A stretch of 36,686 nt of DNA from an uncultured Sphingomonadales bacterium (GCA_903868245.1 CAIPUN010000006.1:1-36686), one strand, 5' to 3'. Shown: positions 1-9,295, numbered from the stretch's first letter. A program made the numbers and translations. Notes: generated by a model from the letters alone, not told the origin.

Positions 1-7
1 GCATAAA

Positions 8-82
8 TGGCTGGGGCGGCAGGGATCGAACCTGCGAATGGCGGCATCAAAAGCCGCTGCCTTACCGCTTGGCGACGCCCCA
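8..82 (-). tRNA. tRNA-Gln (anticodon TTG)
   Basis: Read on the minus strand this is a complete cloverleaf. The 7-bp acceptor stem TGGGGCG/CGCCCCA is followed by discriminator G and an encoded CCA end at 8-10. The anticodon stem GCGGC/GCCGC encloses the loop TTTTGAT, so the anticodon is TTG, which reads CAA (Gln). The T arm is GCAGG-TTCGATC-CCTGC. It lies downstream of ilvE on the same strand but has its own plausible promoter. Confidence 0.96.
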
Positions 83-112
83 GCAAGCCAGTAATCTGGC
101 CAGTGCGGGCGG

Positions 113-140
113 CTTATATCGCGGTAATCTTATTGCGCAA
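113..140 (-). promoter_or_regulatory. Candidate sigma70-type promoter of tRNA-Gln
   Basis: On the minus strand, TTGCGC (135-140) and TATAAG (113-118) are separated by 16 nt. The tRNA 5' end lies 30 nt after the -10 box. The site falls in the gap between the ilvE stop and the tRNA, which is where a separate tRNA promoter would be expected. The call rests on visual matching only. Confidence 0.4.
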
Positions 141-144
141 CTGC

Positions 145-1245
145 TTAATCAATGCGCTGCACCCAGATATGGGTATCTGTGGCAATTCCGCGCTGGATAT
201 CCACAAGTTTTGACCGGATTTGCTGAGTCATTTGCCCCGCACCGCCCGCGCCAATGGTAAAACTACCCTTTATAGACTGTACTTTACCAACCGGCGTGAT
301 CACCGCCGCCGTTCCGCAAGCGAAGGCCTCGACCAAGCGCCCCGATTCTGCATCGGCCTGCCATTGGTCGATGGCGTAGCGTTCCTCACGTACGTTCAAT
401 CCTTGCTCGCGCGCCAAAGTTAGCACGGAATCGCGGGTGATGCCTTCCAATATGGTACCGTCGGCTGGTGGCGTAATCATTGACCCGTCATCGAACAAGA
501 AAAACAGATTCATGCCGCCCAGCTCCTCGACCCAGCGATGTTCCGCTGCGTCAAGAAATACGACCTGGTCGCAGCCTTGCTTGATAGCTTCGGATTGCGC
601 GACGAGGCTGGCGGCATAATTACCCCCGCATTTCGCCGCGCCAGTACCGCCCGGTGCGGCGCGCGTATATTGTTCGGACACCCATATTGAAATGGCTGGC
701 GTACCGCTCTTGAAATAATTGCCTGCCGCCGACGCAATGACCATGAACAAATATTCGGCAGATGGCTTCACGCCCAGAAACACTTCGCTCGCGATCATGA
801 AAGGGCGCAGATAAATGGAACCACCGTCTACCGGTGGAAACCAGTCTTTATCAACCTCAACCAATTGTTTGCACGCTTGCAGGAACATTTCTTCGGGCAA
901 TTCGGGCATGGCCAAGCGCTTTGCCGAGCGTTGAAACCGGCGGGCATTTTGTTCGGGGCGGAACAGGGCCATCCCGCCATCGGCAAGGCGATAGGCCTTT
1001 AGCCCCTCAAAAATCTCTTGCGCATAATGCAAAACGGCCGTCGCAGGGTCGAGCGTCAGGGGCGCGCGCGGCCCGACCTTTGCGTCATGCCAGCCTTTAT
1101 CGTCTGAATAACGGATCGTTACCATATGGTCCGTGAACACCCTTCCAAAACCGGGGTCGATCAGCCGCGCCGCGCGTTCGCTGGGTTCAACTGGATTTGG
1201 GTTTGCCTCAAAAGGAAATGCGCCAGCGTTCATCGATGCTCTCAT
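145..1245 (-). CDS. ilvE: Branched-chain amino acid aminotransferase
   Basis: PLP-dependent class IV aminotransferase that interconverts leucine, isoleucine and valine with their 2-oxo acids, using 2-oxoglutarate/glutamate; cytosolic. At 366 residues it has the size of the longer bacterial/eukaryotic-like branch. The Schiff-base lysine is K205 in GTGAAKCGGNYAAS, and the cofactor-binding EELGGMN follows at about 240-246. The N-terminal part carries the usual IFEGLKAYR segment near 78-86. The start is ATG 1245, with an alternative ATG at 1233; neither has a strong Shine-Dalgarno. It diverges from a MarR regulator only 48 bp away, so the regulator may control it. leuB, the other branched-chain biosynthetic gene here, is about 15 kb away. 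Confidence 0.95.
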   Translation of the reverse strand: MRASMNAGAFPFEANPNPVEPSERAARLIDPGFGRVFTDHMVTIRYSDDKGWHDAKVGPRAPLTLDPATAVLHYAQEIFEGLKAYRLADGGMALFRPEQNARRFQRSAKRLAMPELPEEMFLQACKQLVEVDKDWFPPVDGGSIYLRPFMIASEVFLGVKPSAEYLFMVIASAAGNYFKSGTPAISIWVSEQYTRAAPGGTGAAKCGGNYAASLVAQSEAIKQGCDQVVFLDAAEHRWVEELGGMNLFFLFDDGSMITPPADGTILEGITRDSVLTLAREQGLNVREERYAIDQWQADAESGRLVEAFACGTAAVITPVGKVQSIKGSFTIGAGGAGQMTQQIRSKLVDIQRGIATDTHIWVQRID

Positions 1246-1263
1246 TCATTAGGGTCTTGCACT

Positions 1264-1292
1264 GTCCTATGTGCTAGGCCAAGATACGTCAA
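1264..1292 (-). promoter_or_regulatory. Candidate ilvE promoter in the ilvE/marR gap
   Basis: On the minus strand, TTGACG (1287-1292) lies 17 nt before TAGGAC (1264-1269). The predicted start of transcription is about 10-15 nt before the ilvE ATG at 1245. The region also holds nested inverted repeats: TCTTG (1255-1259) with CAAGA (1280-1284), and GCAC (1259-1262) with GTGC (1271-1274). A MarR dimer could bind here. The -10 match is weak. Confidence 0.35.
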
Positions 1293-1293
1293 T

Positions 1294-1803
1294 ATGGCTG
1301 TCCCATCTTCTGTTTCTGTCACGCCGACCGCATCGCCTCTGTTCCTTCGTGAAAATGAAGTACGGCGGGGGGTTGAGCTTTTGTTTTTTGGATACACGCG
1401 GCTTACCCGCGCAATTGACGAGGGGCTGGCAGAGCATGGCCTTGGCCGTGCGCACCATCGCGCGTTGTATTTCATTGCGCGGCAGCCCGACCTGCCGATT
1501 AGCGCATTGTTGAAAATCCTCGCGATTACTAAGCAATCGCTTGGCCGCGTTCTAACCGATTTGAGTGACCGTGGGCTTGTCGAAACGCGAGCCGGGGATG
1601 TTGATCGGCGTCAGAAACTCTTGCGCCTCACGCCCGAGGGTATTCAGTTCGAAGCGCAATTGTTTGATGCATTGCGTAATAGTCTAGCGTCCGCTTATGC
1701 CGCGGCTGGGCAGGAATCCGTCACAGGCTTTTGGCGTGTGCTCGAAGGCTTGATCCCTGCTGAGGACAAAGCCATGGTCGTCGCCTTACAGAAAGATATA
1801 TGA
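1294..1803 (+). CDS. MarR-family transcriptional regulator
   Basis: Winged-helix regulator of 169 residues. The core shows the MarR pattern: a helical N-terminus (LFFGYTRLTRAID), the recognition helix region (ALLKILAITKQSLGRVLTDL), and the wing with the usual D-R-R after GLVETRAG. The start at ATG 1294 is chosen because the reading frame upstream overlaps ilvE antisense and lacks family similarity; no good ribosome-binding site is visible. Its stop overlaps the hisE start (ATGA), so the two are translationally coupled. Being divergent from ilvE, it may regulate ilvE and itself. The ligand is unknown. Confidence 0.85.
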   Translation: MAVPSSVSVTPTASPLFLRENEVRRGVELLFFGYTRLTRAIDEGLAEHGLGRAHHRALYFIARQPDLPISALLKILAITKQSLGRVLTDLSDRGLVETRAGDVDRRQKLLRLTPEGIQFEAQLFDALRNSLASAYAAAGQESVTGFWRVLEGLIPAEDKAMVVALQKDI

Positions 1804-2117
1804 TGCGCGATACACTCATGCGGCTCGAACAAACCATTGCCCAGCGCGGGGATGCCGCTCCTGAAAGCAGCTATGTCGCATCTTTACGCGCAAAAGGCCG
1901 TGGCAAAATCGCGCAAAAGGTAAGCGAAGAAGCGACCGAGACTATCATCGCTGCGCTGTCGGGTGACGCCGGGCATGTTACTGCTGAAGCGGCGGATCTC
2001 ATTTTTCATCTGATGATATTGCTGCGCGATGTTGGCGTAACTCTAGACGATGTGCTCGCTGAGCTGGATCGCAGAGAAGGCGTGTCTGGCTTGGTGGAAA
2101 AAGCGTCGCGGACATGA
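1800..2117 (+). CDS. hisE: Phosphoribosyl-ATP pyrophosphatase
   Basis: Second step of histidine biosynthesis: hydrolyses phosphoribosyl-ATP to phosphoribosyl-AMP and pyrophosphate. The 105-residue all-alpha protein has the MazG-like metal site: the acidic cluster in KVSEEATETIIAA (E43, E44, E47) and AADLIFHLMILL (D66), with the family signature of the HisE group. The start is ATG 1800 or the adjacent ATG 1803. It overlaps the marR stop by 4 nt. In many alphaproteobacteria hisE follows hisF in a his cluster; here the other his genes are absent and a MarR gene precedes it. Confidence 0.93.
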   Translation: MMRDTLMRLEQTIAQRGDAAPESSYVASLRAKGRGKIAQKVSEEATETIIAALSGDAGHVTAEAADLIFHLMILLRDVGVTLDDVLAELDRREGVSGLVEKASRT

Positions 2118-2132
2118 GCTAAGGAGTGACAC

Positions 2133-2510
2133 ATGCCGATTGATCTGACACTGGAATATGACGACCAAAATATCTTCGCCAAAATTCTGCGCGGCGAAAT
2201 TCCATGTCGCAAGGTGTTCGAGGACGAATGGGCCTTGGCCTTTGATGACATCAACCCGCAAGCCCCCGTCCATGTGTTAGTGATACCCAAAGGGGCTTAT
2301 GTCAGTTGGGACGATTTCAGCGCCAAAGCCAGCGATGCTGAAATAGCCGGCTTTGTCCGTGCGGTTGGGCATGTTGGGCGTGTATTAGGGCTAGTCGAGC
2401 CGGGATATCGCATGCTCGCCAACATCGGAATGGACGCGCATCAAGAGGTGCCGCATCTGCACATCCATATTTTTGGTGGAAAACCGCTCGGCCCCATGCT
2501 TATGCGGTGA
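2133..2510 (+). CDS. HIT-family nucleotide hydrolase/transferase (HinT-like)
   Basis: Histidine-triad protein of 125 residues. HLHIHIFGG gives the H-x-H-x-H catalytic triad at H108, H110 and H112, and the N-terminal NIFAKILRGEIPC block is typical of the HinT branch, which hydrolyses nucleoside phosphoramidates. A strong Shine-Dalgarno (AAGGAGTG) sits 6 nt before the ATG at 2133. It follows hisE by 15 nt and probably shares its transcript. This hisE-HIT pairing is common in alphaproteobacteria. Confidence 0.93.
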   Translation: MPIDLTLEYDDQNIFAKILRGEIPCRKVFEDEWALAFDDINPQAPVHVLVIPKGAYVSWDDFSAKASDAEIAGFVRAVGHVGRVLGLVEPGYRMLANIGMDAHQEVPHLHIHIFGGKPLGPMLMR

Positions 2511-2572
2511 AATTAAGTTGCGCTAATGCACGGAGTGTTTAGTTCGGCTTTGGAGCTTTATTTATTTGGGAG

Positions 2573-4027
2573 ATGAGTATGATATTCGGGCGCGTGAAGC
2601 CGCTTGATGCGATCTTGGCCACGGCTGAGAAAAAATCGCTCACGCGAACGCTGGGGGCTTTTCAGCTTACCATGCTAGGCATTGGTGCCATCATTGGTAC
2701 CGGCATTTTTGTTTTGACCGCGGAGGCTGCAAATAAGGCTGGTCCCGCCATGATGATCAGCTTTGTCATCGCCGCCGTAGTTTGCGGACTGGCGGCATTA
2801 TGCTATTCCGAATTGGCATCTATGGTGCCAGTTTCTGGGTCGGCTTACACATATAGCTACGCGACTTTCGGCGAAATTATCGCATGGATTGTAGGCTGGG
2901 CGCTCGTTCTCGAATATGCCATTGCGGCGTCTGCCGTTTCGGTTGGCTGGTCCGGCTATATGGTTGGGCTTGTCGAAAATATCTTTGCGATAGAGGTCGG
3001 CAATGACTTCGTTGCAGGGCCATTTGACGCGAATCCTGGCATTATCAACGTCCCCGCTATGCTCATCGCGTTGCTGTGTATGGCGCTATTGTTGATTGGA
3101 ACCAAAGAAAGTGCGCGCTTTAACGCAATCTTGGTCGCCATCAAGGTGTCGGCCCTCATGCTCTTTCTTGTCTTGGCATTGCCAGCAATGAACGCAGAAA
3201 ACTTCCATCCATTTAGCCCGAACGGGTTTTTTGCCAAGGAAGTGGTCGATCCGATTACGAATAATATGGTCACGGTCGGCGTTGCGGCTGCGGCTGCATC
3301 TATATTCTTCGCTTATGTTGGTTTCGACGCGGTTTCGACAGCAGCAGAAGAAACAATCAATCCGCAGCGGAATATCCCGATCGGCTTGATCGGTTCGCTC
3401 GCGATTTGCACCATCATCTATATGCTGGTTGCCGCCGGTGCTACAGGCGCTGTTGGGGCTCAGCCTGGCGGTGAGTTATCACAATCGAAAGAAGCTTTGG
3501 CTTTCGTGCTTAATGACATAGGTCACGGCTGGGCCGGCAAGCTGGTGGCTATCTCCGCCGCCGTGGCATTGCCTTCGGTGATCTTGATGATGATGTTCGG
3601 TCAAACCCGCATCTTTTTTGTGATGGCTCGTGATGGCTTGTTGCCGGACATGTTTTCCAAACTTCACCCGAAATATGGGACGCCGCATGTAGTAACATTG
3701 TGCACCGGTGTATTTGTGGCATTGTTTGCGGCGCTTTTCCCCGTGGGCAAGTTGGCCGACATTTCAAACTCTGGTACCTTGTTCGCATTCTTCACCGTTG
3801 CAGTCGGCGTCATGATTTTGCGTCGGACCAATCCCGACCGCCCACGGCCTTTCCGCACACCTTTGTATTTCCTGGTGTGCCCCTTGGCCGCGGCAGGTTG
3901 CGTGTTCCTGTTCTTCCAACTTTCAGGTTACACAGAGCTTATGTTCCTAGGATGGACTACAATCGGCTTAGTCGTATATTTCTTATACAGCCGCCGCCGG
4001 AGCCATGTTGGCCAGGGGATTGCGTAA
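2573..4027 (+). CDS. APC-family amino acid permease (cationic amino acid transporter-like)
   Basis: Inner-membrane amino-acid/proton symporter or exchanger of 484 residues with about 12 hydrophobic segments. The first helix carries the APC substrate-binding motif GIGAIIGTGIF (36-46). Later segments include FFAYVGFDAVSTAAEE, typical of helix 6 in the CAT (YfnA/cationic) group, and the AALFPVGKLADISNSGTL region. Start choices are ATG 2573 or ATG 2579, with GGGAGA just upstream. Substrate cannot be read from sequence. It is transcribed towards the efflux gene and ends at a clear terminator. Confidence 0.92.
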   Translation: MSMIFGRVKPLDAILATAEKKSLTRTLGAFQLTMLGIGAIIGTGIFVLTAEAANKAGPAMMISFVIAAVVCGLAALCYSELASMVPVSGSAYTYSYATFGEIIAWIVGWALVLEYAIAASAVSVGWSGYMVGLVENIFAIEVGNDFVAGPFDANPGIINVPAMLIALLCMALLLIGTKESARFNAILVAIKVSALMLFLVLALPAMNAENFHPFSPNGFFAKEVVDPITNNMVTVGVAAAAASIFFAYVGFDAVSTAAEETINPQRNIPIGLIGSLAICTIIYMLVAAGATGAVGAQPGGELSQSKEALAFVLNDIGHGWAGKLVAISAAVALPSVILMMMFGQTRIFFVMARDGLLPDMFSKLHPKYGTPHVVTLCTGVFVALFAALFPVGKLADISNSGTLFAFFTVAVGVMILRRTNPDRPRPFRTPLYFLVCPLAAAGCVFLFFQLSGYTELMFLGWTTIGLVVYFLYSRRRSHVGQGIA

Positions 4028-4092
4028 CATTAGCTGCTGAAAGGCGGTCGAGCGGCAATTTCGTGAAATAGTCGCCAAACGACAAAAGGACA

Positions 4093-4120
4093 GGGGCGTT
4101 TCGGCGCCCCTTTTCTTTTT
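4093..4120 (+). terminator. Rho-independent terminator of the amino acid permease gene
   Basis: A stem of GGGGCG (4093-4098) and CGCCCC (4105-4110) encloses the loop TTTCGG and is followed directly by TTTTCTTTTT (4111-4120). It lies between two convergent genes. The T tract is on the plus strand only, so it serves the permease. Confidence 0.9.
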
Positions 4121-4121
4121 G

Positions 4122-5375
4122 CTAATTGCGCGGGTTGGCAGGTAAGGGCTGCGTCGTTCCGGGGCGCGTAAACAGCTTCCCTTTCTCGCACCACAGGACA
4201 AGGCCAAGCGCAACCAGCCCGCAACAGAGAAAGCCAAGCGCAACCGGATAGACCGTGCCATCAAACTGCTGTCCGATGACTGCGCCTAGCGTAGCCGCAA
4301 GCACCGTGCGGACGAATGTTTGGAAGGATGAAGCTGCCCCTGCGACATGGCCAAAGGGGGACATTGCAATGGACGAGAAATTGGACCCGATAAAACCAAT
4401 CATCGCCACATTACACGTCAACAATATGAGAAAGATCGGCAAGGACTTTGGCGCATAATGCGCCGAAAGTAATTGCAATGCGCCCAATGCGATAAATGTC
4501 AAAAGCGCGGCCTGCGATACACGACGCGCGCCAAAGCGTTCCACGATACGCGCATTGGTGAAGTTGGAGACCGCAATGCCGATGGCGATGATTGCAAAAC
4601 CAATGGCGAAGAAATCCGCCGCGTTGAATACCTTGTCAAACATCTGCTGAGAACTGTTGAGATAGCCGAACAAAGCGCCCTGCGTGACACCCGCGCCAAT
4701 CATATAACCAGCAGCGTTGCGGTTGAGGACAATCACCTTCCATGCCTTTGCCAGCGCCTTTGGCTGAATGGGGATGACATTTTCGGGTGCCAATGTCTCG
4801 GGCAAGCGCAGATAGACCCATATGGCGGCGGCGACAGCCATGACAGCCATCAGGTCAAAAATCATCCGCCAACCAGCGAACAGCAGCACCAACTGGCCAA
4901 TTGTTGGCGCGATAATTGGTACAATCATGAAGATGAGGAAGATGGTCGACATGCGCCGCGCCATGGCGTCCCCTTCAAACTGGTCCCGGATGACCGAAAT
5001 CACGAGCACCCCCATGGCCGCAGCCAACAGCCCATGGACAAAGCGCATGATCAGCATGATCTGAAAATCAGGTGCGAAGGAACATGCCAGTGACGATATC
5101 GCGGCGCCAATAGTTGCAATCAACAATATCGGCTTTCGCCCATAACGGTCGGACAATGGACCATAAATGAGCGCGCCGATTCCCGTTCCAGCCAGAAAGA
5201 TGGAGATAATATACTGAATCTGGTTCGGCTCAGCGATTTTAAGACCGCGCACCATGGCGGGGAAGGCCGGCAGCATCGTATCAATGGCCAGCGCATTGAG
5301 CGCCATAAGCGACGACATCATGACGGTCAGCTCGCGCGGGCCAATGGATTTTTGAATGGGAGTCGAAGATGGCAT
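4122..5375 (-). CDS. Bcr/CflA-family MFS efflux transporter
   Basis: Drug/proton antiporter of the major facilitator superfamily, 417 residues with about 12 membrane segments. Motif A is present as GPLSDRYGRKP (72-82), and the N-terminal LMALNALAIDTMLPAFP block is characteristic of the Bcr/CflA (DHA1) group. Known relatives export bicyclomycin, chloramphenicol or sulfonamides; the substrate here is unknown. ATG 5375 is preferred because family members begin shortly before helix 1; a GTG at 5411, 3 nt after the radC stop, is the alternative. It is probably co-transcribed with radC. Confidence 0.9.
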   Translation of the reverse strand: MPSSTPIQKSIGPRELTVMMSSLMALNALAIDTMLPAFPAMVRGLKIAEPNQIQYIISIFLAGTGIGALIYGPLSDRYGRKPILLIATIGAAISSLACSFAPDFQIMLIMRFVHGLLAAAMGVLVISVIRDQFEGDAMARRMSTIFLIFMIVPIIAPTIGQLVLLFAGWRMIFDLMAVMAVAAAIWVYLRLPETLAPENVIPIQPKALAKAWKVIVLNRNAAGYMIGAGVTQGALFGYLNSSQQMFDKVFNAADFFAIGFAIIAIGIAVSNFTNARIVERFGARRVSQAALLTFIALGALQLLSAHYAPKSLPIFLILLTCNVAMIGFIGSNFSSIAMSPFGHVAGAASSFQTFVRTVLAATLGAVIGQQFDGTVYPVALGFLCCGLVALGLVLWCEKGKLFTRPGTTQPLPANPRN

Positions 5376-5414
5376 TTTGTGGCTATGCGGGACCGGCCGC
5401 CATTTTGCCACCCG

Positions 5415-6110
5415 CTAAATCAGCCCAGAGCTGCGCATACTGCTAAAGCCATTCTTGCCGATGATGATATGGTCATGCACGGCTATTCCGAACTTTTTTC
5501 CCGCATCGGCAATGTCGCGTGTCATCGCGATATCTTGCCTGCTGGGCGCGCTGTCCCCGCTGGGATGGTTGTGGACAAGGATGATCGCTGCCGCGCCAAG
5601 GTCCATTGCGCGGCGGATGACTTCGCGCGTGTAAATGGCTGCTTGGTCGACGGAGCCTTCGCTCGCCACCTCATCACGGATCAGCATGTTTTTGCTGTTA
5701 AGATAGAGCGTGCGTACGCGCTCGATTGTTAAATGCGCCATGTCCGCGCGGAGATAATCGAGCAGTGATTGCCATGACGACAGAATCGGCAGTTCACGCA
5801 CGGGTTCGCTGAGCAAGCGCAGAGCCGCCACTTGGACTATTTTCAGCGCCGCAACGCTGGTTTCGCCCATCCACTTTTCTTGCATTATGCTGTCGGCGTC
5901 TGCGGTTAGCAAAGCCGACAGGCTGCCATAATGGTGAATCAAATCTTTCGCGATCTGCTTGGTATCTCGGCGCGGAATGGCGAGTGCGAGCAGATATTCA
6001 ATCAATTCATGATCGTGAAGGCTCTCCCCATTCTTCTCCAGCAAGCGTTTACGTAAACGCGCACGGTGGCCTGTGCCATGATGTTCCGACTTGTCCGCAA
6101 TATCTGTCAT
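5415..6110 (-). CDS. radC: RadC-family JAB/MPN-domain protein
   Basis: 231 residues. The N-terminal helix-hairpin-helix-like part (RARLRKRLL...ELIEYLLALAIPRRDTK) precedes a JAB1/MPN metalloprotease-like domain with the JAMM motif HNHPSGDSAPSRQD: H180, H182 and D193 are the metal ligands. The historical link to DNA repair is not well supported for the family and the real role is unsettled. ATG 6110 is chosen since family members begin shortly before GHRARLRKRL. The gene diverges from ydbH (110 bp gap) and the efflux gene follows it. Confidence 0.92.
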   Translation of the reverse strand: MTDIADKSEHHGTGHRARLRKRLLEKNGESLHDHELIEYLLALAIPRRDTKQIAKDLIHHYGSLSALLTADADSIMQEKWMGETSVAALKIVQVAALRLLSEPVRELPILSSWQSLLDYLRADMAHLTIERVRTLYLNSKNMLIRDEVASEGSVDQAAIYTREVIRRAMDLGAAAIILVHNHPSGDSAPSRQDIAMTRDIADAGKKFGIAVHDHIIIGKNGFSSMRSSGLI

Positions 6111-6220
6111 CAGGCTTATCCTGTTGTGATATTGTTCTTTTCTGTGATTTTTGCGTCTGGCGCAAGTCACATCACGCAAATGGCGTTGCAACCGCTCGGC
6201 CTTTCCCGCATTTGAAGGAC

Positions 6221-9200
6221 ATGCTGAAATCTGCCGACGAAACACCGACGAACGATGTCGATGTGCACCCATATAGAGGCGCATGGTGGAAGTGGCGCGT
6301 TTTTGGCGGCGTCTGCATTTTGCTCGCTGTGTTAGTGCTTTTTGCTTGGGCTCAGCGTAACAATATTGCTGACCATTTTGTGCAGAATGCTTTTGCTGAG
6401 CGCGGTATCAAGGCAAGCTATAAAATCGATACGATTGGTTTCCGCACCCAGCGTATCAGGGACCTTGTCATCGGCGATTCTGCACACCCCGACCTTAGCG
6501 CTAAATTGGTCGAAATTGACCTAGCCCTGAACTTTTCCGGCGCAAATCTGCGCGACGTTCGCGCGGATGGCGTCATGCTGCGTGGGCGTTATGCCGATGG
6601 TACATTATCCTTTGGTGAACTTGATAAGTTAACTGACCCTAAGTCCGCCGAGCCCTTTGATTGGCCGGATATTGCCGTAAACATCAAAAATGCGCGCGCG
6701 CGGATTGATACACCTTGGGGCATAGTTCATGCAGGCCTGAATGGTGGCGGCCTGCTGCGGAACCGATTTACAGCTAATCTATCGCTTCGTTCACCAGTTA
6801 TGAACGCCTCCGATTGTAAGGCGACGAACGTGCAGTTTGATGGCAAGCTCCTGCTTGAATGGCGTGAGCCGCGATTGGTTGGACCAATCACCTTCACCGA
6901 TGCCAAATGCCAAAGTACCGGCATCGCACTTATCGCGCCGCGGATTTATACCAATCTCAAGCTGTCTGAACGCCTTGACGCATGGGGCGGCACCTTCGCT
7001 TATGCGGCAGATGCGCTCAGATTATCGCAGGCGCAATTACGCGGCATATCCGGCAAGCTGACGGTCGATGGCAAGCTAGAGCGCATTGGTCATATGATTT
7101 TGTCAGCGCGCGGCGCAATGTTTATCGGTAACGGCGCATTGGATCGAGGCACCATACCGACCCTGCGTGCTTTGGCCGTGCAAACCAAGAATACGCCAGT
7201 TGGCCCAATCGTGGCGCGCATGACGCCCGCATTGGAACGCGCTGGCGATCAATTTTCTGCGCGGCTCGTCTTTGATGCCTTTCAGGATTCAAAAGGCCGC
7301 CGCGGGGTAAGCGTCGCCGATCTTGCCTTCACCAGCGCCTCAGGCGTCCGTGTGCGGCAGACCGGTTCTTTTGTCCTGAGGAGAACCACGACGGCGTGGC
7401 AACTGGGCACGCCCGCGCAATTGGCGCTGTCTGGACCGAATGTGCCAGCCACCACGCTCCGCCTCACGCAGTCTGGGCAGGGCTGGTCTGGCAACATCTT
7501 CATCGCGCCTTATGCTTCAGGCGGGGCAAGCCTATCGTTGCCAAAGCTTGTGTTCAACATTGCCCCATATGGTGCTTGGCGCTTTGCCGGGCAGGCGCGG
7601 ATGTCGGGACCTTTGCCAGGTGGGTTCATCACTGGCCTGAATATGCCGATATCGGGGAGTTATGATGGCGGCGCCCTCAATCTTTATGAGGGATGCCAAA
7701 ATGTCCGCTTTGACGCATTGCGCCTATCGAGCCTCGCTTTGCGCGGTCAGTCGCTTCGGCTGTGCCCTGATACAGGTCGGCCCATGCTCGCTGTGCGCGA
7801 TGACAAACTTGGTTTTGCAACCAATGTCGCAGGTTTTAGCAGTGTAGGCACGCTTGGGAACGAGCCCTTCGCTGCGCGCGGTAAGCATGTCCGCTTCAGC
7901 CTAACCGATGGTTTTGGCGCCAAAGATGTGGTCGTCGAACTGGGCCAACCGGATGCCCGCTCTGTTTTCAATATTGGCAGCTTTGATGGCAGATTTGGTC
8001 AAGGTGGCACTTACGGCACGATGGCCGACGGCGCGGGACAAATCGGCAATGTGCCGTTACTGATTGACGCGGCATCGGGCGAATGGCGCTACCTTGTCGA
8101 TACGCTCACCATCAATGCGCGGCTGAATGTTTTGGATGCGGATCAGGTCGACCGGTTCAAGCCCATGCTGGTGCCCGATGTGCGGCTGACACTCGTCAAC
8201 AACATCATCAACGCGACCGGACATTTGGTTGAGCCCAATACTGGAACGCGGGTGTCGGATGTTGAAATCCGGCATGATTTGAACAGCAGTAGCGGACGCG
8301 CCTTGCTGGCGGTGGATGATCTGCGATTTAATGAACGCTTCCAACCCGATTTGCTCACGTCTCTTGTCTTGGGCGTGGCCGCCAATGTCGATGGCAACGT
8401 CTCAGGCGATGGCCGTATCGATTGGGACGCGGCAGGGGTGCGCAGCACTGGCCGCGTGTCCACGCGCGATATGAACTTGGCGGCCGCCTTCGGACCGGTC
8501 GAGGGGCTGACCACTGAAATCCTGTTTTCCGACCTTTTAGGCCTTGAAACAGCATCGGGCCAAATCGCGACGCTGGGCTCGGTCAATCCCGGCATTCCTG
8601 CGCTGGGCGGAACCATCAGCTACCGATTGCTGCCCAATCGGCAGGTGGCGATTGAATCGGGGCGCTGGCCATTTGCGGGGGGCGAATTGGTCCTTGAACC
8701 GACTATCCTCGATTTCGGGGTTGAGTCCGAACGCCGCCTAACCTTCCGTGTCATTGGTATTGATGCGGAAAAGCTGCTGGCTGGATATGATTTTCAGAAT
8801 CTGCGCGTCACCGGTGTTTTTGATGGGACCTTGCCCATGCTGTTCAACCAAGATGGCGGCCGGATTGTCGGCGGCACTCTCGTGTCGCGAGCTGGCGGCG
8901 GTGAGGTGAGTTATCTCGGTGAGCTTGCCTATGAAGATATGGGAATGTTTGCCAACTATGCTTTCAATGCATTGCGCTCTATCCGCTATTCCACGCTAAC
9001 CATTGGTGTCGGCGGTGACTTGGGCGGGGAAATCGTCACCGACATAAGCTTTAGTGGTCTGCAACAGGGCACAATGGCAAAGCGTAATTTCCTCACCCGC
9101 CAACTGGCGCGTTTACCGATTCAATTCAACGTTAGTGTGACGGCGGAATTCCTTAAGCTGATCGGCTCTATCCGCGGGATTTATGACGCCAATTATGCCG

Positions 9201-9295
9201 CGGACCGCGATCTACAATATTTGCTGGATGAGCAGAAAAAGCAGAGCGCGAAACCGGAGCACACAAACACCAAAGAAAAACCATCAAATGAATGA
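6221..9295 (+). CDS. ydbH: YdbH-like AsmA/TamB-type intermembrane phospholipid transport protein
   Basis: Large envelope protein of 1024 residues. One N-terminal membrane helix (about 25-45, VFGGVCILLAVLVLFAW) anchors it in the inner membrane; the rest is a long periplasmic beta-rich domain with repeated short strands typical of AsmA-like bridge proteins. The C-terminal region (about 850-1000: ILDFGVESERRLTFRV...GVFDGTLPM...GGGEVSYLGE) is the conserved YdbH/DUF2125-like part. In E. coli, YdbH works with the lipoprotein YnbE as a bridge for lipid movement to the outer membrane, redundantly with TamB and YhdP. ynbE and ydbL follow directly, which supports the assignment. ATG 6221 has GAAGGA unusually close; no better start is seen. 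Confidence 0.88.
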   Translation: MLKSADETPTNDVDVHPYRGAWWKWRVFGGVCILLAVLVLFAWAQRNNIADHFVQNAFAERGIKASYKIDTIGFRTQRIRDLVIGDSAHPDLSAKLVEIDLALNFSGANLRDVRADGVMLRGRYADGTLSFGELDKLTDPKSAEPFDWPDIAVNIKNARARIDTPWGIVHAGLNGGGLLRNRFTANLSLRSPVMNASDCKATNVQFDGKLLLEWREPRLVGPITFTDAKCQSTGIALIAPRIYTNLKLSERLDAWGGTFAYAADALRLSQAQLRGISGKLTVDGKLERIGHMILSARGAMFIGNGALDRGTIPTLRALAVQTKNTPVGPIVARMTPALERAGDQFSARLVFDAFQDSKGRRGVSVADLAFTSASGVRVRQTGSFVLRRTTTAWQLGTPAQLALSGPNVPATTLRLTQSGQGWSGNIFIAPYASGGASLSLPKLVFNIAPYGAWRFAGQARMSGPLPGGFITGLNMPISGSYDGGALNLYEGCQNVRFDALRLSSLALRGQSLRLCPDTGRPMLAVRDDKLGFATNVAGFSSVGTLGNEPFAARGKHVRFSLTDGFGAKDVVVELGQPDARSVFNIGSFDGRFGQGGTYGTMADGAGQIGNVPLLIDAASGEWRYLVDTLTINARLNVLDADQVDRFKPMLVPDVRLTLVNNIINATGHLVEPNTGTRVSDVEIRHDLNSSSGRALLAVDDLRFNERFQPDLLTSLVLGVAANVDGNVSGDGRIDWDAAGVRSTGRVSTRDMNLAAAFGPVEGLTTEILFSDLLGLETASGQIATLGSVNPGIPALGGTISYRLLPNRQVAIESGRWPFAGGELVLEPTILDFGVESERRLTFRVIGIDAEKLLAGYDFQNLRVTGVFDGTLPMLFNQDGGRIVGGTLVSRAGGGEVSYLGELAYEDMGMFANYAFNALRSIRYSTLTIGVGGDLGGEIVTDISFSGLQQGTMAKRNFLTRQLARLPIQFNVSVTAEFLKLIGSIRGIYDANYAADRDLQYLLDEQKKQSAKPEHTNTKEKPSNE

